From the NCBI GenBank assembly GCA_024280375.1, contig JAJRQF010000018.1, positions 1 through 48,073 of the forward strand: a stretch of DNA of 48,073 nt, given 5' to 3'. Both the position numbers and the translations under genes were made by a program. Source of the stretch: Alphaproteobacteria bacterium. Its GTDB lineage: Bacteria; Pseudomonadota; Alphaproteobacteria; Rhizobiales; Rhizobiaceae. The notes below the pieces were generated by a model. It was not told the origin of the DNA, searched no databases, and saw nothing but the letters and a program-made list of their open reading frames with translations. Positions 1 through 7,854 of the stretch are shown piece by piece; within the stretch, counting starts at the first letter, position 1; the number at the start of each line of letters is the position of its first letter.

Positions 1-15
1 AACCCCTTGGGCAGC

Positions 16-103
16 TCGACAATTTCGCCTCACAGCGTTGAAAACTCCTCATTGGGGGTCGCCCAAATCGATCATTTTTGCCTTGTGAGATCAAAATTGT
101 CGA
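16..103. repeat. Imperfect long inverted repeat upstream of the FkbM gene
   Basis: Arms at 16-34 and about 84-103 both read TCGACAATTT followed after three or four bases by CTCACA when the second arm is reverse-complemented. About 50 bases separate them. The arrangement could form a long hairpin or be the remains of a palindromic intergenic element. No gene is visible in bases 1-156, and I see no function for the repeat. Confidence 0.4.
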
Positions 104-156
104 ACTGCACAGCCGCATTCCTAATTGAGTCCAGACCCTAGGAGCAATATGAGCTA

Positions 157-984
157 ATGCCATTGGATACAACAACCGCATTTGGAACCTACCACAAGCA
201 CCGGTTTCGCCGCCTGTTATGGGCAATTTGTGATGCCCCCCTATTCCCCTCTTCCTTGCGCCGCAAATTGCGCAAAAAATTTGCTCGTAAGCAACCGGGG
301 CCCTATGACGTTGAATTCGCCGGTATCAACTGGCGGTTATATCCGGAGGAAAATTATTGCGACCGCATTATCTTTGCTCGTAAAAAATTGCCCGAAGCCG
401 CCGAACATGAGGCTTTAATCCCCTATTTGAAAAACAATATGACCTTTGTTGATATTGGTGCAAATGTCGGCTCCTATTCGCTATTTGTTGACCGGCACAC
501 GGAAAGTACGGCACGAATTTTGGCGCTCGAGCCGCATCCCAAAACCTTTCAGAAACTGAAATTCAATCTACAGATCAACAATATTGAAAACGCCACCCCG
601 CTACAGCTGGCCAGTGGACCGGAGCGCACCACAATGCAGCTCTGGTCAGATGGCGGCAGCAATATCGGCCATACTTCTATTTTGAAAGAAGGCACCAGTA
701 ACGCAAAAATCTCAGTCGATGTCGACGTGGTGCCGCTGGTCGACATTTTGAAAGACAATCAAATTGACAAAATTGACCTGCTAAAAATAGACATTGAGGG
801 CTTTGAAGATCAAGTACTGACACCATTTTTCAAATCTACCGATCAACAGGCGTGGCCGCGTCTGGTTTTAATTGAAACCGCCCATCATGCATTGTGGCAA
901 TCAGATTTGATTGGTTGGATGAAAGAGACGGGCTACAAAACTGTATTTGAAACCAAAGAAAATCTGCTTTTAGGACTAAATTGA
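157..984 (+). CDS. FkbM-family SAM-dependent methyltransferase
   Basis: This 275-residue protein has the Rossmann-fold methyltransferase core typical of the FkbM family. Motif I is FVDIGANVGSYS at residues 97-108, the acidic ribose-binding loop is ALEPHP at 123-128, and the FkbM hallmark LLKIDIEGFE is at 208-217. A basic N-terminal 50 residues precedes the domain. FkbM enzymes O-methylate diverse sugars and polyketides; the substrate cannot be read from the sequence. An in-frame TAG at 139-141 excludes an earlier start. The GGAG at 141-144 lies 12 bases from this ATG but only four from a two-codon mini-ORF (ATG AGC TAA at 149-157) whose stop overlaps the gene's ATG, so initiation may be coupled. 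The gene stands alone, with the phasin promoter region just downstream. Confidence 0.85.
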   Translation: MPLDTTTAFGTYHKHRFRRLLWAICDAPLFPSSLRRKLRKKFARKQPGPYDVEFAGINWRLYPEENYCDRIIFARKKLPEAAEHEALIPYLKNNMTFVDIGANVGSYSLFVDRHTESTARILALEPHPKTFQKLKFNLQINNIENATPLQLASGPERTTMQLWSDGGSNIGHTSILKEGTSNAKISVDVDVVPLVDILKDNQIDKIDLLKIDIEGFEDQVLTPFFKSTDQQAWPRLVLIETAHHALWQSDLIGWMKETGYKTVFETKENLLLGLN

Positions 985-991
985 ATGTTTT

Positions 992-1058
992 TGCTGCGGT
1001 GCAGCATTTTTCCTTGCAATGCTGCGATGCAGCATATATATGAGTGCTAGCGCAGCAA
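992..1058 (+). promoter_or_regulatory. Phasin promoter with TGC-rich palindromes, probable PhaR operators
   Basis: Two near-identical 15 bp palindromes, TGCTGCGGTGCAGCA at 992-1006 and TGCTGCGATGCAGCA at 1020-1034, start 28 bp apart. A weaker relative, TGCTAGCGCAGCAA, follows at 1045-1058. PhaR repressors of poly-hydroxyalkanoate producers are known to bind TGC-rich palindromes upstream of phasin genes. A possible promoter is TTGCAA at 1014-1019 with TATATG at 1037-1042 (17 bp spacer). The second palindrome would then sit inside the spacer, as expected for repression. PhaR is encoded 0.5 kb downstream. Promoter position is inference. Confidence 0.7.
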
Positions 1059-1115
1059 TCCTCCCAAGCTGCCCCTAACCAACAACGCACCTGCGATTTA
1101 CAAGGAATTTGAACA

Positions 1116-1544
1116 ATGGCCAAGGCAAACGATTTTACCCAAGATTTCACCAAAGCATTTGAAAACATGTTTTCCGCACTTCCAACTGACATGAAAACAT
1201 TCACCGATGCTTTTCAAAATGGCGCTGAGTTTTCTGGCAAAATGGCAAAAATTGCCCTTGATGCAGCAGAAAAAAATGCGGAACTAACACAAGCCTGGAC
1301 CAAAGACACTTTGGGCAAGCTGGAAGCCGCAACCGAAGTGCAGAAAGATCCTTCTGATTATTCGAAACTTGTTTCTGATATTGCCTCCTCCCAGGCACAA
1401 TCCGCACCTGAGCATATTGCGGCATTCGCAGAAGTTGCGAAAAAAGCTCAAATGGACACCGTTGAACTGATGCTTTCTGCTGGTAAAGATGTCAGCAAAG
1501 AAGCCGCAAACGTGGTCAAGAAAGCAACCAAAAAAGCCGCTTAG
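1116..1544 (+). CDS. phaP: Phasin family protein (PHA granule-associated)
   Basis: The 142-residue product is small, rich in Ala, Lys and Glu, almost entirely predicted amphipathic helix, and ends in a Lys/Ala tail, all typical of phasins. Phasins coat intracellular polyhydroxyalkanoate granules and control their size and number. The N-terminal half contains the usual phasin segment with FENMFSALPTDMKTFTDAF-like amphipathic helices. AAGGAA precedes the ATG as a ribosome site. The gene is monocistronic: TGC-rich palindromes lie upstream and a rho-independent terminator follows 40 bases after the stop. phaR is the next gene, which supports the assignment. Phasin sequences diverge strongly, so the subfamily is uncertain. 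Confidence 0.85.
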   Translation: MAKANDFTQDFTKAFENMFSALPTDMKTFTDAFQNGAEFSGKMAKIALDAAEKNAELTQAWTKDTLGKLEAATEVQKDPSDYSKLVSDIASSQAQSAPEHIAAFAEVAKKAQMDTVELMLSAGKDVSKEAANVVKKATKKAA

Positions 1545-1583
1545 CTTTTAACGGGGATTACCCCAATTGCTTTTTTAAAATTC

Positions 1584-1610
1584 AGGGTGGGCTTTGGCCC
1601 GCCCTTTTTT
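1584..1610 (+). terminator. Rho-independent terminator of the phasin gene
   Basis: A 9 bp stem (AGGGTGGGC with GCCCGCCCT, one G-U pair) closes a TTTG loop and runs straight into six T residues. It isolates the phasin transcript from phaR. Confidence 0.9.
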
Positions 1611-1684
1611 GTATCCAAATTCCTTGCGCTGTTCTGGAATTTGGACCTATTAAGAGATTGCCACATTTTAAAATGGATACGCCA

Positions 1685-2263
1685 ATGAGCGATACTGATC
1701 AGACAATCATTATTAAGCGTTATGCCAGTCGCCGTCTTTATAACAGCGATACCAGCGAATATGTAACACTGGAAGAAATTGCCGCCCTCATTCGTCAGGG
1801 CAAGGATATTCAGATTATCGACAGCAAAACCGGCGATGATCTCACCCGTCAATTTTTGATGCAGATTATCACCGAGCAGGAAACTGGCAGCGAAAGCGTA
1901 TTGCCGCTGAATGTGTTGATGGATGTGGTGCGCTCCTATAGCGACCAAACCGGCAGCGTTGTTCCGGACTTCCTTTCAAAGTCTTTTGAAATGCTAAAAT
2001 CCCAGCAACAGGAAATGATTTCTTCCCTGCAAAAAGGTGCGCCTGCGGCCGTAAATCCAATGGAAATATTTGGGCTTGAAAGCTGGCAAAAGGCTCAATC
2101 AGCGATTATGAATTCGACACTTGGCTCCTGGGGGCTTAATCCCACTCAGGAAGAGGAACCGGCAGCAGATGCGCCGGTTCCAGAAGCAAATCAAAAAGAA
2201 ACAGAACTGGCCGAAATCAAACAGCAACTTGCAGCCATGCAGGAAAAGCTGAAAAATCTATAG
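1685..2263 (+). CDS. phaR: Polyhydroxyalkanoate synthesis repressor PhaR
   Basis: The protein (192 residues from the chosen ATG) opens with the PhaR DNA-binding/accumulation domain. Residues 10-20 are IKRYASRRLYN, followed by a YVTLEEIAALIRQGKD segment and then the second PHB accumulation region. The C-terminus is an acidic linker and a short coiled coil. PhaR represses phasin genes, binds PHA granules and is released from DNA when polymer appears. Longer in-frame ATGs exist at 1658 and 1673, but relatives begin just before the IKRY motif, so 1685 is preferred. The glycerate kinase gene starts 12 bases after the stop, suggesting co-transcription. Palindromes upstream of the neighbouring phasin gene are the likely binding sites. 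Confidence 0.92.
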   Translation: MSDTDQTIIIKRYASRRLYNSDTSEYVTLEEIAALIRQGKDIQIIDSKTGDDLTRQFLMQIITEQETGSESVLPLNVLMDVVRSYSDQTGSVVPDFLSKSFEMLKSQQQEMISSLQKGAPAAVNPMEIFGLESWQKAQSAIMNSTLGSWGLNPTQEEEPAADAPVPEANQKETELAEIKQQLAAMQEKLKNL

Positions 2264-2275
2264 AGCCTAACAACC

Positions 2276-3583
2276 ATGTCGCGAGAATTATCAGCTCAAG
2301 AAAACCCGCAGGAATTTTTAGACAAGCTGTTTGAAAAAGCGGTTGAGGCCGCCAACCCTGCCCATTGCCTACCCGCCCATTTACCGACACCACCAAAGGG
2401 GCGCACCATTGTCATTGGAGCTGGCAAGGCGGCTGCATCTATGGCGCGAGCCGTCGAAGATAATTGGCCGGGCGCGCTCACCGGTCTGGTCGTTACCCGC
2501 TATCATCACGGCATGGATTGCAAGCGTATTGAGGTTGTGGAGGCCGCCCACCCGGTGCCCGACCAAAAGGGCATTGATGCCGCCAGTCGCATTTTGGCAA
2601 TGGTCGAAAATCTTTCCGCCGATGATCTGGTGCTTTGTTTGATTTCCGGCGGCGGGTCGGCGCTTTTGTCCATTCCAGCCCCCGGCATTACCCTGACTGA
2701 AAAGCAAGACATCAACCGCCAATTGCTGAAATCCGGCGCGCCGATTGATGCGATGAACACGGTTCGAAAGCACCTCTCGGCCATCAAAGGTGGTCGGCTG
2801 GCAAAAGCCGCATATCCTGCCCGCATTGTAACCCTGGCCATATCAGACGTGCCGGGTGATGATCCGGCAATCATTGCCTCCGGCCCAACGGTTTTCGATC
2901 AATCCACCCCGCAAGATGCCTATAATATTTTGCAAGAATACAAGATTGAGCTGCCGGAAAGTATTGAAAAACACCTGACCGGTGAAACTCCGGCACAAAT
3001 TCCCAATCAAGCGCATCCAGAAAACACCTACCAGTTGATTGCAACGCCGCAATCTTCACTGGAAGCAGCGGCGCAATATTGCCTCGATCATAATATCCGA
3101 CCGCTCATTCTGGGTGATGCCATCGAAGGGGAAGCCCGCGATGTTGCCAAAAACATAGCAGGTTTTATCCACGATTTCCTTGCCAATGATCTAAGCGGCA
3201 ACTGGCCGGTGGCGATCCTATCCGGCGGGGAAACAACCGTTACCGTTAAGGGCAATGGGCGCGGTGGGCGCAATGCGGAATATCTGCTGGCGCTGGGGCT
3301 GGCGCTTGATCACACACCTGATATTTATTCTATCGCCTGCGATACCGACGGCATTGATGGCAGCGAAAATAATGCCGGTGCACGCTTTGGGCCAGACACT
3401 TTAGCGCGGGCAAAATCGCTTCAAATCGACTCGCTCGCCATGCTTGATAATAATGACGGCTATGGATTTTTTGAAAAACTGGACGCACTTATTGCCACCG
3501 GGCCAACCCGAACCAATGTCAATGATTTCCGGGCGACATTTATTTCTCGTTCGCTTGCGCGTAAACACGTGCGCTCACTTTAG
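2276..3583 (+). CDS. ttuD: Glycerate 2-kinase (MOFRL family)
   Basis: This 435-residue protein matches the two-domain GckA/TtuD family that phosphorylates D-glycerate with ATP to 2-phosphoglycerate, feeding serine-cycle, tartronate or glyoxylate carbon into glycolysis. Visible motifs are IVIGAGKAAASMARA near residue 45, LISGGGSALL, the loop ISDVPGDDPAIIASGP, and the MOFRL-domain SGGETTVTVKGNGRGGRNAE, then CDTDGIDGSENNAGA. The family normally ends soon after a GPT-TNVNDFRA motif. Here that motif is followed by about 11 extra residues (RSLARKHVRSL) encoded by a 34 bp DNA repeat that occurs again 89 bp downstream, so the tail is probably acquired. It follows phaR by 12 bases. Confidence 0.9.
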   Translation: MSRELSAQENPQEFLDKLFEKAVEAANPAHCLPAHLPTPPKGRTIVIGAGKAAASMARAVEDNWPGALTGLVVTRYHHGMDCKRIEVVEAAHPVPDQKGIDAASRILAMVENLSADDLVLCLISGGGSALLSIPAPGITLTEKQDINRQLLKSGAPIDAMNTVRKHLSAIKGGRLAKAAYPARIVTLAISDVPGDDPAIIASGPTVFDQSTPQDAYNILQEYKIELPESIEKHLTGETPAQIPNQAHPENTYQLIATPQSSLEAAAQYCLDHNIRPLILGDAIEGEARDVAKNIAGFIHDFLANDLSGNWPVAILSGGETTVTVKGNGRGGRNAEYLLALGLALDHTPDIYSIACDTDGIDGSENNAGARFGPDTLARAKSLQIDSLAMLDNNDGYGFFEKLDALIATGPTRTNVNDFRATFISRSLARKHVRSL

Positions 3584-3669
3584 TATTCCCGCTCGCATTC
3601 TTGATGATTCAAATCTTGCGCATCGCTTTGTTTAGTCGTTCGCTTGCGCGTAAACACGTGCGCTCACTT
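3547..3669. repeat. 34 bp direct repeat, first copy inside the glycerate kinase 3' end
   Basis: Identical 34 bp copies lie at 3547-3580 and 3636-3669. Each starts TCGTTCGCTTGCGCG and ends TGCGCTCACTT. The first copy encodes the last residues of the glycerate kinase and the second lies in non-coding DNA. On the opposite strand each copy contains GTGAGCG, a motif also found near the right end of the MITE-like elements in this window. The gene-free stretch 3584-3792 continues with GC-rich palindromic DNA around 3719-3785 that also contains GTGAGCG; no gene is apparent there. Confidence 0.85.
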
Positions 3670-3792
3670 AATGCTCTACGTGCGATTTGAATTGAAATTC
3701 TAACTGAACCGATAGGTGAAGCGCGAAGCGCCCTCGCGGAGCAACGGCAAAGCCATTTGCGTGAGCGATTTATATGGCGAGCGAAACAAAAA

Positions 3793-4674
3793 TCATCGCG
3801 TTGGCACCGGTTCATCGCCCTGATAATCGTAAAAACCACGGCCGGTTTTTTTGCCAAGCCATCCAGCCTCCACATATTTCACCAAAAGCGGGCAGGGGCG
3901 ATATTTCGGGTCAGCCATACCATCATGCAGCACCTGCATAACTGAAAGGCAGGTATCAAGCCCGATAAAATCGGCCAGTTGCAACGGCCCCATCGGATGA
4001 TTAGCGCCAAGGTGCATTGCCGTATCAATCGCCGATACACCGCCCACCCCTTCATAAAGCGTATAAATCGCCTCATTGATCATTGGCATTAAAATGCGGT
4101 TGACCATGAAACCCGGAAAATCCTCCGATACGGCGGTTCTTTTGCCAAGTGCGTTGACAAAATCCCGCGAGGTTTCAAAGGTCAAATCATCTGTTGCGAT
4201 GCCGCGCACAAGTTCAACCAGCTGCATTAATGGTACGGGGTTCATAAAATGAATGCCGATAAACTGTTCAGGCCGGTCGGTGGTAGAGGCAAGTCTGGTA
4301 ATCGACAGGGAAGATGTATTGGTGGCCAAAATCGCTTTGGGGTTAAGCACCGGGCATAATTTGGCGTAGATCGCTTTCTTTATGTCCTCGTTTTCGGTTG
4401 CCGCCTCAACCACCAGATCAACGCCACCGATTTCCTCCATGCTTAAAGCCGGTTTCACCCGCGCTTGAGCCGCCTTGCATTCAGCCTCGGTGATTTTCCC
4501 AGCGGCAATCTGCCGGGCAAGGTTGCCGTTAATTGTGGCAATTCCAGACCGAATAAGGTCTTCACTGACATCTTGCACCAGCACATTCAGGCCGGAAAGA
4601 GCACATACATGGGTTATGCCACTGCCCATCTGACCGGCACCAATAACGCCGACGCTCTTGATTGTATTGCTCAT
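3793..4674 (-). CDS. hbd: 3-hydroxybutyryl-CoA dehydrogenase
   Basis: The 293-residue enzyme has the family's usual length. It oxidises (S)-3-hydroxybutyryl-CoA to acetoacetyl-CoA with NAD(P)+, or runs in reverse, and so links beta-oxidation, butanoate and PHA metabolism. The NAD fold motif VIGAGQMGSGI is at residues 10-20. NTSSLSIT and the active-site GIHFMNPVPLMQLVE (catalytic His) follow. The C-terminal helical domain contains GFMVNRILMPMINEA, and the chain ends PVPTR as in relatives. It lies downstream of etfB-etfA on the same strand, although a strong terminator at 4698-4727 separates it from etfA, so it may have its own promoter or depend on read-through. Confidence 0.93.
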   Translation of the reverse strand: MSNTIKSVGVIGAGQMGSGITHVCALSGLNVLVQDVSEDLIRSGIATINGNLARQIAAGKITEAECKAAQARVKPALSMEEIGGVDLVVEAATENEDIKKAIYAKLCPVLNPKAILATNTSSLSITRLASTTDRPEQFIGIHFMNPVPLMQLVELVRGIATDDLTFETSRDFVNALGKRTAVSEDFPGFMVNRILMPMINEAIYTLYEGVGGVSAIDTAMHLGANHPMGPLQLADFIGLDTCLSVMQVLHDGMADPKYRPCPLLVKYVEAGWLGKKTGRGFYDYQGDEPVPTR

Positions 4675-4697
4675 AAATCAGTCGCTTTCCATAACTC

Positions 4698-4727
4698 AAA
4701 AAAATAGCCGGGAAATTTCCCGACTAT
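4698..4727 (-). terminator. Terminator between etfA and hbd
   Basis: Read on the minus strand, ATAG-T-CGGGAAATTTCCCG-G-CTAT forms a long symmetrical stem and is followed by seven T residues. It sits 24 bases after the etfA stop and 24 bases before the hbd start codon. It should end or strongly attenuate etfBA transcription. Confidence 0.85.
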
Positions 4728-4750
4728 CATAACATTGATTGGCCCCGAGG

Positions 4751-5683
4751 TCAGCCCAGTTCTTTTTCAAACTCTGGCAGAGCCACAAAAAGATCGGCCA
4801 CAAGGCCATAATCCGCAACCTGAAAAATCGGCGCGTCCTCATCCTTGTTAATCGCCACAATGACTTTGGAATCTTTCATTCCGGCCAGATGCTGGATCGC
4901 ACCGGAAATACCACAGGCAATATAAAGATCAGGTGCCACCACTTTACCGGTCTGCCCGACCTGCCAGTCATTGGGTGCATAGCCCGCATCAACCGCTGCA
5001 CGTGATGCGCCAACCGCCGCACCAAGTTTATCGGCAACCGGCAAAATGACCTCGTTGAATTTCTCTTTAGAACCAAGTGCGCGCCCACCGGAAATAATAA
5101 TCCGTGCCGATGTAAGCTCCGGGCGATCACTGCTGGAAAGGGCAGCACTGACAAATTTGGAAAGGCCGGGGTTTTCCGCAGCCGAAACACTTTCAACTGA
5201 GGCGGAACCACCCTCACCAGCAGCAGCAAAACCTGCGGTTCGAACCGTGATTACCTTTTTCGCCTCGGCAGATTTTACCGTCTGCAGGGCGTTACCCGCA
5301 TAAATTGGACGTTCAAACGTATCAGCCGCCTTAACCACAACAATATCAGAGATTTGCATCACATCGAGAAGTGCCGCCACCCGCGGCATGATATTTTTAC
5401 CATTGGAGGTCGCAGGCGCAAGCAAAGTATCATATTCACCGGCAAGGCTAACAATCAGCGCCGCCATTGGCTCAGCGAGTTGGTTTTCCAAATCATCGCT
5501 TTCGCAAAGCAGAACCTTTGCAGCACCGTCCACTTTAGCAGCCGTATCAGCAACGCCGGCACAACCCTTGCCGGCAACCAGAATATGCACATCGCCGCCA
5601 ATTTCGCTGGCAGCACTCATTGCCTTATGGGTCTGGTCACTCAGGGTTTCATTGTCATGTTCTGCAACAAGAAGAATTGTCAT
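4751..5683 (-). CDS. etfA: Electron transfer flavoprotein alpha subunit
   Basis: This 310-residue subunit carries the FAD site of the ETF heterodimer, which takes electrons from acyl-CoA and other dehydrogenases to ETF:ubiquinone oxidoreductase. The C-terminal FAD domain is complete: [56 protein letters not shown] and [23 protein letters not shown] precedes the ATG at a good distance. The gene follows etfB by 39 bases on the same strand, the standard order, and a terminator lies just after its stop. Confidence 0.96.
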   Translation of the reverse strand: MTILLVAEHDNETLSDQTHKAMSAASEIGGDVHILVAGKGCAGVADTAAKVDGAAKVLLCESDDLENQLAEPMAALIVSLAGEYDTLLAPATSNGKNIMPRVAALLDVMQISDIVVVKAADTFERPIYAGNALQTVKSAEAKKVITVRTAGFAAAGEGGSASVESVSAAENPGLSKFVSAALSSSDRPELTSARIIISGGRALGSKEKFNEVILPVADKLGAAVGASRAAVDAGYAPNDWQVGQTGKVVAPDLYIACGISGAIQHLAGMKDSKVIVAINKDEDAPIFQVADYGLVADLFVALPEFEKELG

Positions 5684-5722
5684 TGAATTTTCCTCAATTT
5701 AAGAATTTCGAAATCCTGCGCG

Positions 5723-6472
5723 TTACAGAACGCCAGCTTCATTTTTAAGTTTGTCGACCAGTTCGGCCGCCGAACCAACAATCACACCCGCCTTGCGTGT
5801 TGGCGGTTCAACGGTTTCAACAACGGTAAGGCGCGGTGTAATATCAACGCCGTAATCATCCGGTGTTTTCATATCAAGCGGCTTTTTCTTTGCTTTCATG
5901 ATATTTGGCAGCGAAGCGTAGCGCGGCTCATTGAGGCGCAAATCGGTGGTCAAAACCGTGGGCAGTGACACTTCCAGGGTCTGCAACCCACCATCAACTT
6001 CACGGGTAACATTGGCCTTATCGCCATTGATTTCCAGCTTGGATGCAAATGTCGATTGGCTCCAACCCAAAAGGGCGGCCAGCATCTGACCGGTCTGGTT
6101 GCAATCATCATCAATGGCCTGTTTGCCGACAATCACCAATTGCGGCTGCTCATCGTCAACGATTTTCTGCAAAATTTTGGCAATTGCCAAAGGTTCAACC
6201 AATTCATCGGTCTGGACCAGAATGCCCCGATCAGCCCCCATGGCCAACCCGGTGCGGATAGTTTCCTGCGCCTTTTGCGGCCCAATTGAAACAACGACTA
6301 CTTCACTTGCAGTGCCAGCTTCACGAAGCCGTAAGGCTTCTTCAACCGAGATTTCGTCAAACGGATTCATCGACATTTTTACATTGGTCAGTTCAACGCC
6401 CGACCCGTCAGATTTCACCCGGATTTTAACGTTGTAATCCACCACCCGTTTAACAGGCACAAGAATTTTCAT
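5723..6472 (-). CDS. etfB: Electron transfer flavoprotein beta subunit
   Basis: The 249-residue protein matches the AMP-binding ETF beta subunit over its full length. It starts [19 protein letters not shown] and contains [16 protein letters not shown], the ETF signature region [28 protein letters not shown]-like segment, and [23 protein letters not shown] clear AGGAGG ribosome site lies nine bases before the ATG. It is the first gene of the leftward etfBA transcript. The 187-base gap up to the zur stop must hold the promoter, but I cannot fix its boxes. Confidence 0.96.
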   Translation of the reverse strand: MKILVPVKRVVDYNVKIRVKSDGSGVELTNVKMSMNPFDEISVEEALRLREAGTASEVVVVSIGPQKAQETIRTGLAMGADRGILVQTDELVEPLAIAKILQKIVDDEQPQLVIVGKQAIDDDCNQTGQMLAALLGWSQSTFASKLEINGDKANVTREVDGGLQTLEVSLPTVLTTDLRLNEPRYASLPNIMKAKKKPLDMKTPDDYGVDITPRLTVVETVEPPTRKAGVIVGSAAELVDKLKNEAGVL

Positions 6473-6659
6473 CGGCTTTAGCCTCCTGCGAATTTTTCAA
6501 TCGGCGGGACCAATTGCTGCCCCGGTCTGCGTAATATCTCGGCCCTGAACTTTATGAATTCAAGAGATAATCGGCCTTAGCGCCAATTTTTACGGAATGC
6601 AATGCTGTCGCAGGCATCAAGGCATTATTATTTGCCTCGAGCGGTAATTTTATACGTTC

Positions 6660-7049
6660 TCAACCCTTGCAGGGCCTGCAGATACCGCGAAGTTCGATCG
6701 TGGTTTTCTCAACCAAAAACCCGTTATCATCTTCCCAGTCCTTCAATTGTTTGGATATTTTTTCACCGGCAAATTCACTGACATCGCCGCAGGTTTCACA
6801 AATCGCAAAGCCGGTTACCGGGTGCGATACACAATCAGGATCACGACAGGCAATATATGCATTCAGGCTTTCCAGACGGTGGATCAAGCCGGTTTTTAAA
6901 AGCTTTTCCAAGGCCCGATAAACCTGCGGTGGCGCCTGCATACCCTCATCACGAAGATCATCCAATATGGAATAGGCGCTCAATGGGCCATCGGCCTTGG
7001 ATAAGGTATCCAAAACCAGAGTCTGATTTTTGGTAAGCGCCTTACCCAT
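6660..7049 (-). CDS. zur: Zinc uptake regulator Zur (Fur family)
   Basis: The 129-residue repressor has an N-terminal winged helix (VYRALEKLLKTGLIHRL) and a C-terminal dimerisation domain with the structural zinc site C84-x2-C87 and C124-x2-C127. Further likely metal ligands are C68, C73 and H76. Zinc-loaded Zur represses high-affinity zinc import genes. The ORF is open 42 codons further upstream, but that extension lies inside znuB and is hydrophobic and unlike Fur proteins, so the ATG at 7049 is chosen. This ATG overlaps the znuB stop by eight bases (ATGGGTAA), implying translational coupling and self-regulation through the boxes upstream of znuC. Confidence 0.93.
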   Translation of the reverse strand: MGKALTKNQTLVLDTLSKADGPLSAYSILDDLRDEGMQAPPQVYRALEKLLKTGLIHRLESLNAYIACRDPDCVSHPVTGFAICETCGDVSEFAGEKISKQLKDWEDDNGFLVEKTTIELRGICRPCKG

Positions 7050-7854
7050 GTTTTTTGCTCCATTTTCGAATAAGCAGGCTGGCAAACAGGCTGAAGACAA
7101 ATAAGCAAGCAGCCGCAACCACAATAGAAGGGCCGGAAGGCGTATCAAAGGCGAGCGAGCCGGAAAGCCCGCCAATCACTGCACCGATACCCAAAATGGC
7201 CGCCAAAATAGCCATTTGCTCCGGGCTTCGGGCCATATGCCGGGCGCTGGCAGCCGGAATAATCAGCAGGGCGGTAATAAGCAACACGCCAACAATTTTC
7301 ATTGAAATCGAAATCACCAGCGCCATCAGCATCATAAAAATAATATTCGCTCTGCCGGGACGCATACCTTCAGCCTCTGCCAGTTCGACATTGACGGTGG
7401 TTGCAAAAATCTGTCGCCAGAACCAGATCAGGGTAATGAGGATAATCGCCCCGCCGCCATAAATAATCGCAATATCCAGTTTTGATACCGCAAGAATATC
7501 GCCAAACAACAACCCCATAAGATCAACACGCACTTGCGTTAAAAACGCCAGACACACAAGCCCCAATGCAAGGGCCGAATGCGACAAAAGCCCAAGCAAT
7601 GCGTCGGATGACAGCCCGCCGCGTTTTTGCAGCAATAACATCAAGGCAGCGACTACCGCCGAGGTGGCAAAGACCGCAATTGTAATATTAATTTCAAACA
7701 GCAATGAAAGCGCCACGCCCAACAGAGCCGCATGGGCAAGTGTGTCGCCAAAATAGGCGAGCCTGCGCCAGATGATGAAGCAACCCAGGGGACCGGCAAC
7801 AAGCGCCACCCCGATACCGGCAACCAGTGCGCGGACAAAAAAATCATCAAGCAT
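7042..7854 (-). CDS. znuB: Zinc ABC transporter permease ZnuB
   Basis: The 270-residue integral membrane protein belongs to the ABC-3 permease family, with about eight or nine hydrophobic helices and the conserved cytoplasmic segment AEAEGMRPGRANIIFM that contacts the ATPase. It opens MLDDFFVRALVAGIGVALVAG, as homologs do, followed by GCFIIWRRLAYFGDTLAHAALLG. ATGs at 7869 and 7860 are alternatives, but the 7854 ATG fits relatives and overlaps the znuC stop by eight bases. Its own stop overlaps the zur start by eight bases. It forms the membrane channel for zinc delivered by ZnuA. Confidence 0.92.
   Translation of the reverse strand: MLDDFFVRALVAGIGVALVAGPLGCFIIWRRLAYFGDTLAHAALLGVALSLLFEINITIAVFATSAVVAALMLLLQKRGGLSSDALLGLLSHSALALGLVCLAFLTQVRVDLMGLLFGDILAVSKLDIAIIYGGGAIILITLIWFWRQIFATTVNVELAEAEGMRPGRANIIFMMLMALVISISMKIVGVLLITALLIIPAASARHMARSPEQMAILAAILGIGAVIGGLSGSLAFDTPSGPSIVVAAACLFVFSLFASLLIRKWSKKHG

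Noticed and set aside
7050-7175. Longer Zur with a 42-residue N-terminal extension
   Set aside because: The extension is out-of-frame znuB coding sequence, hydrophobic and unlike Fur proteins. The inner ATG overlaps the znuB stop and fits the family.
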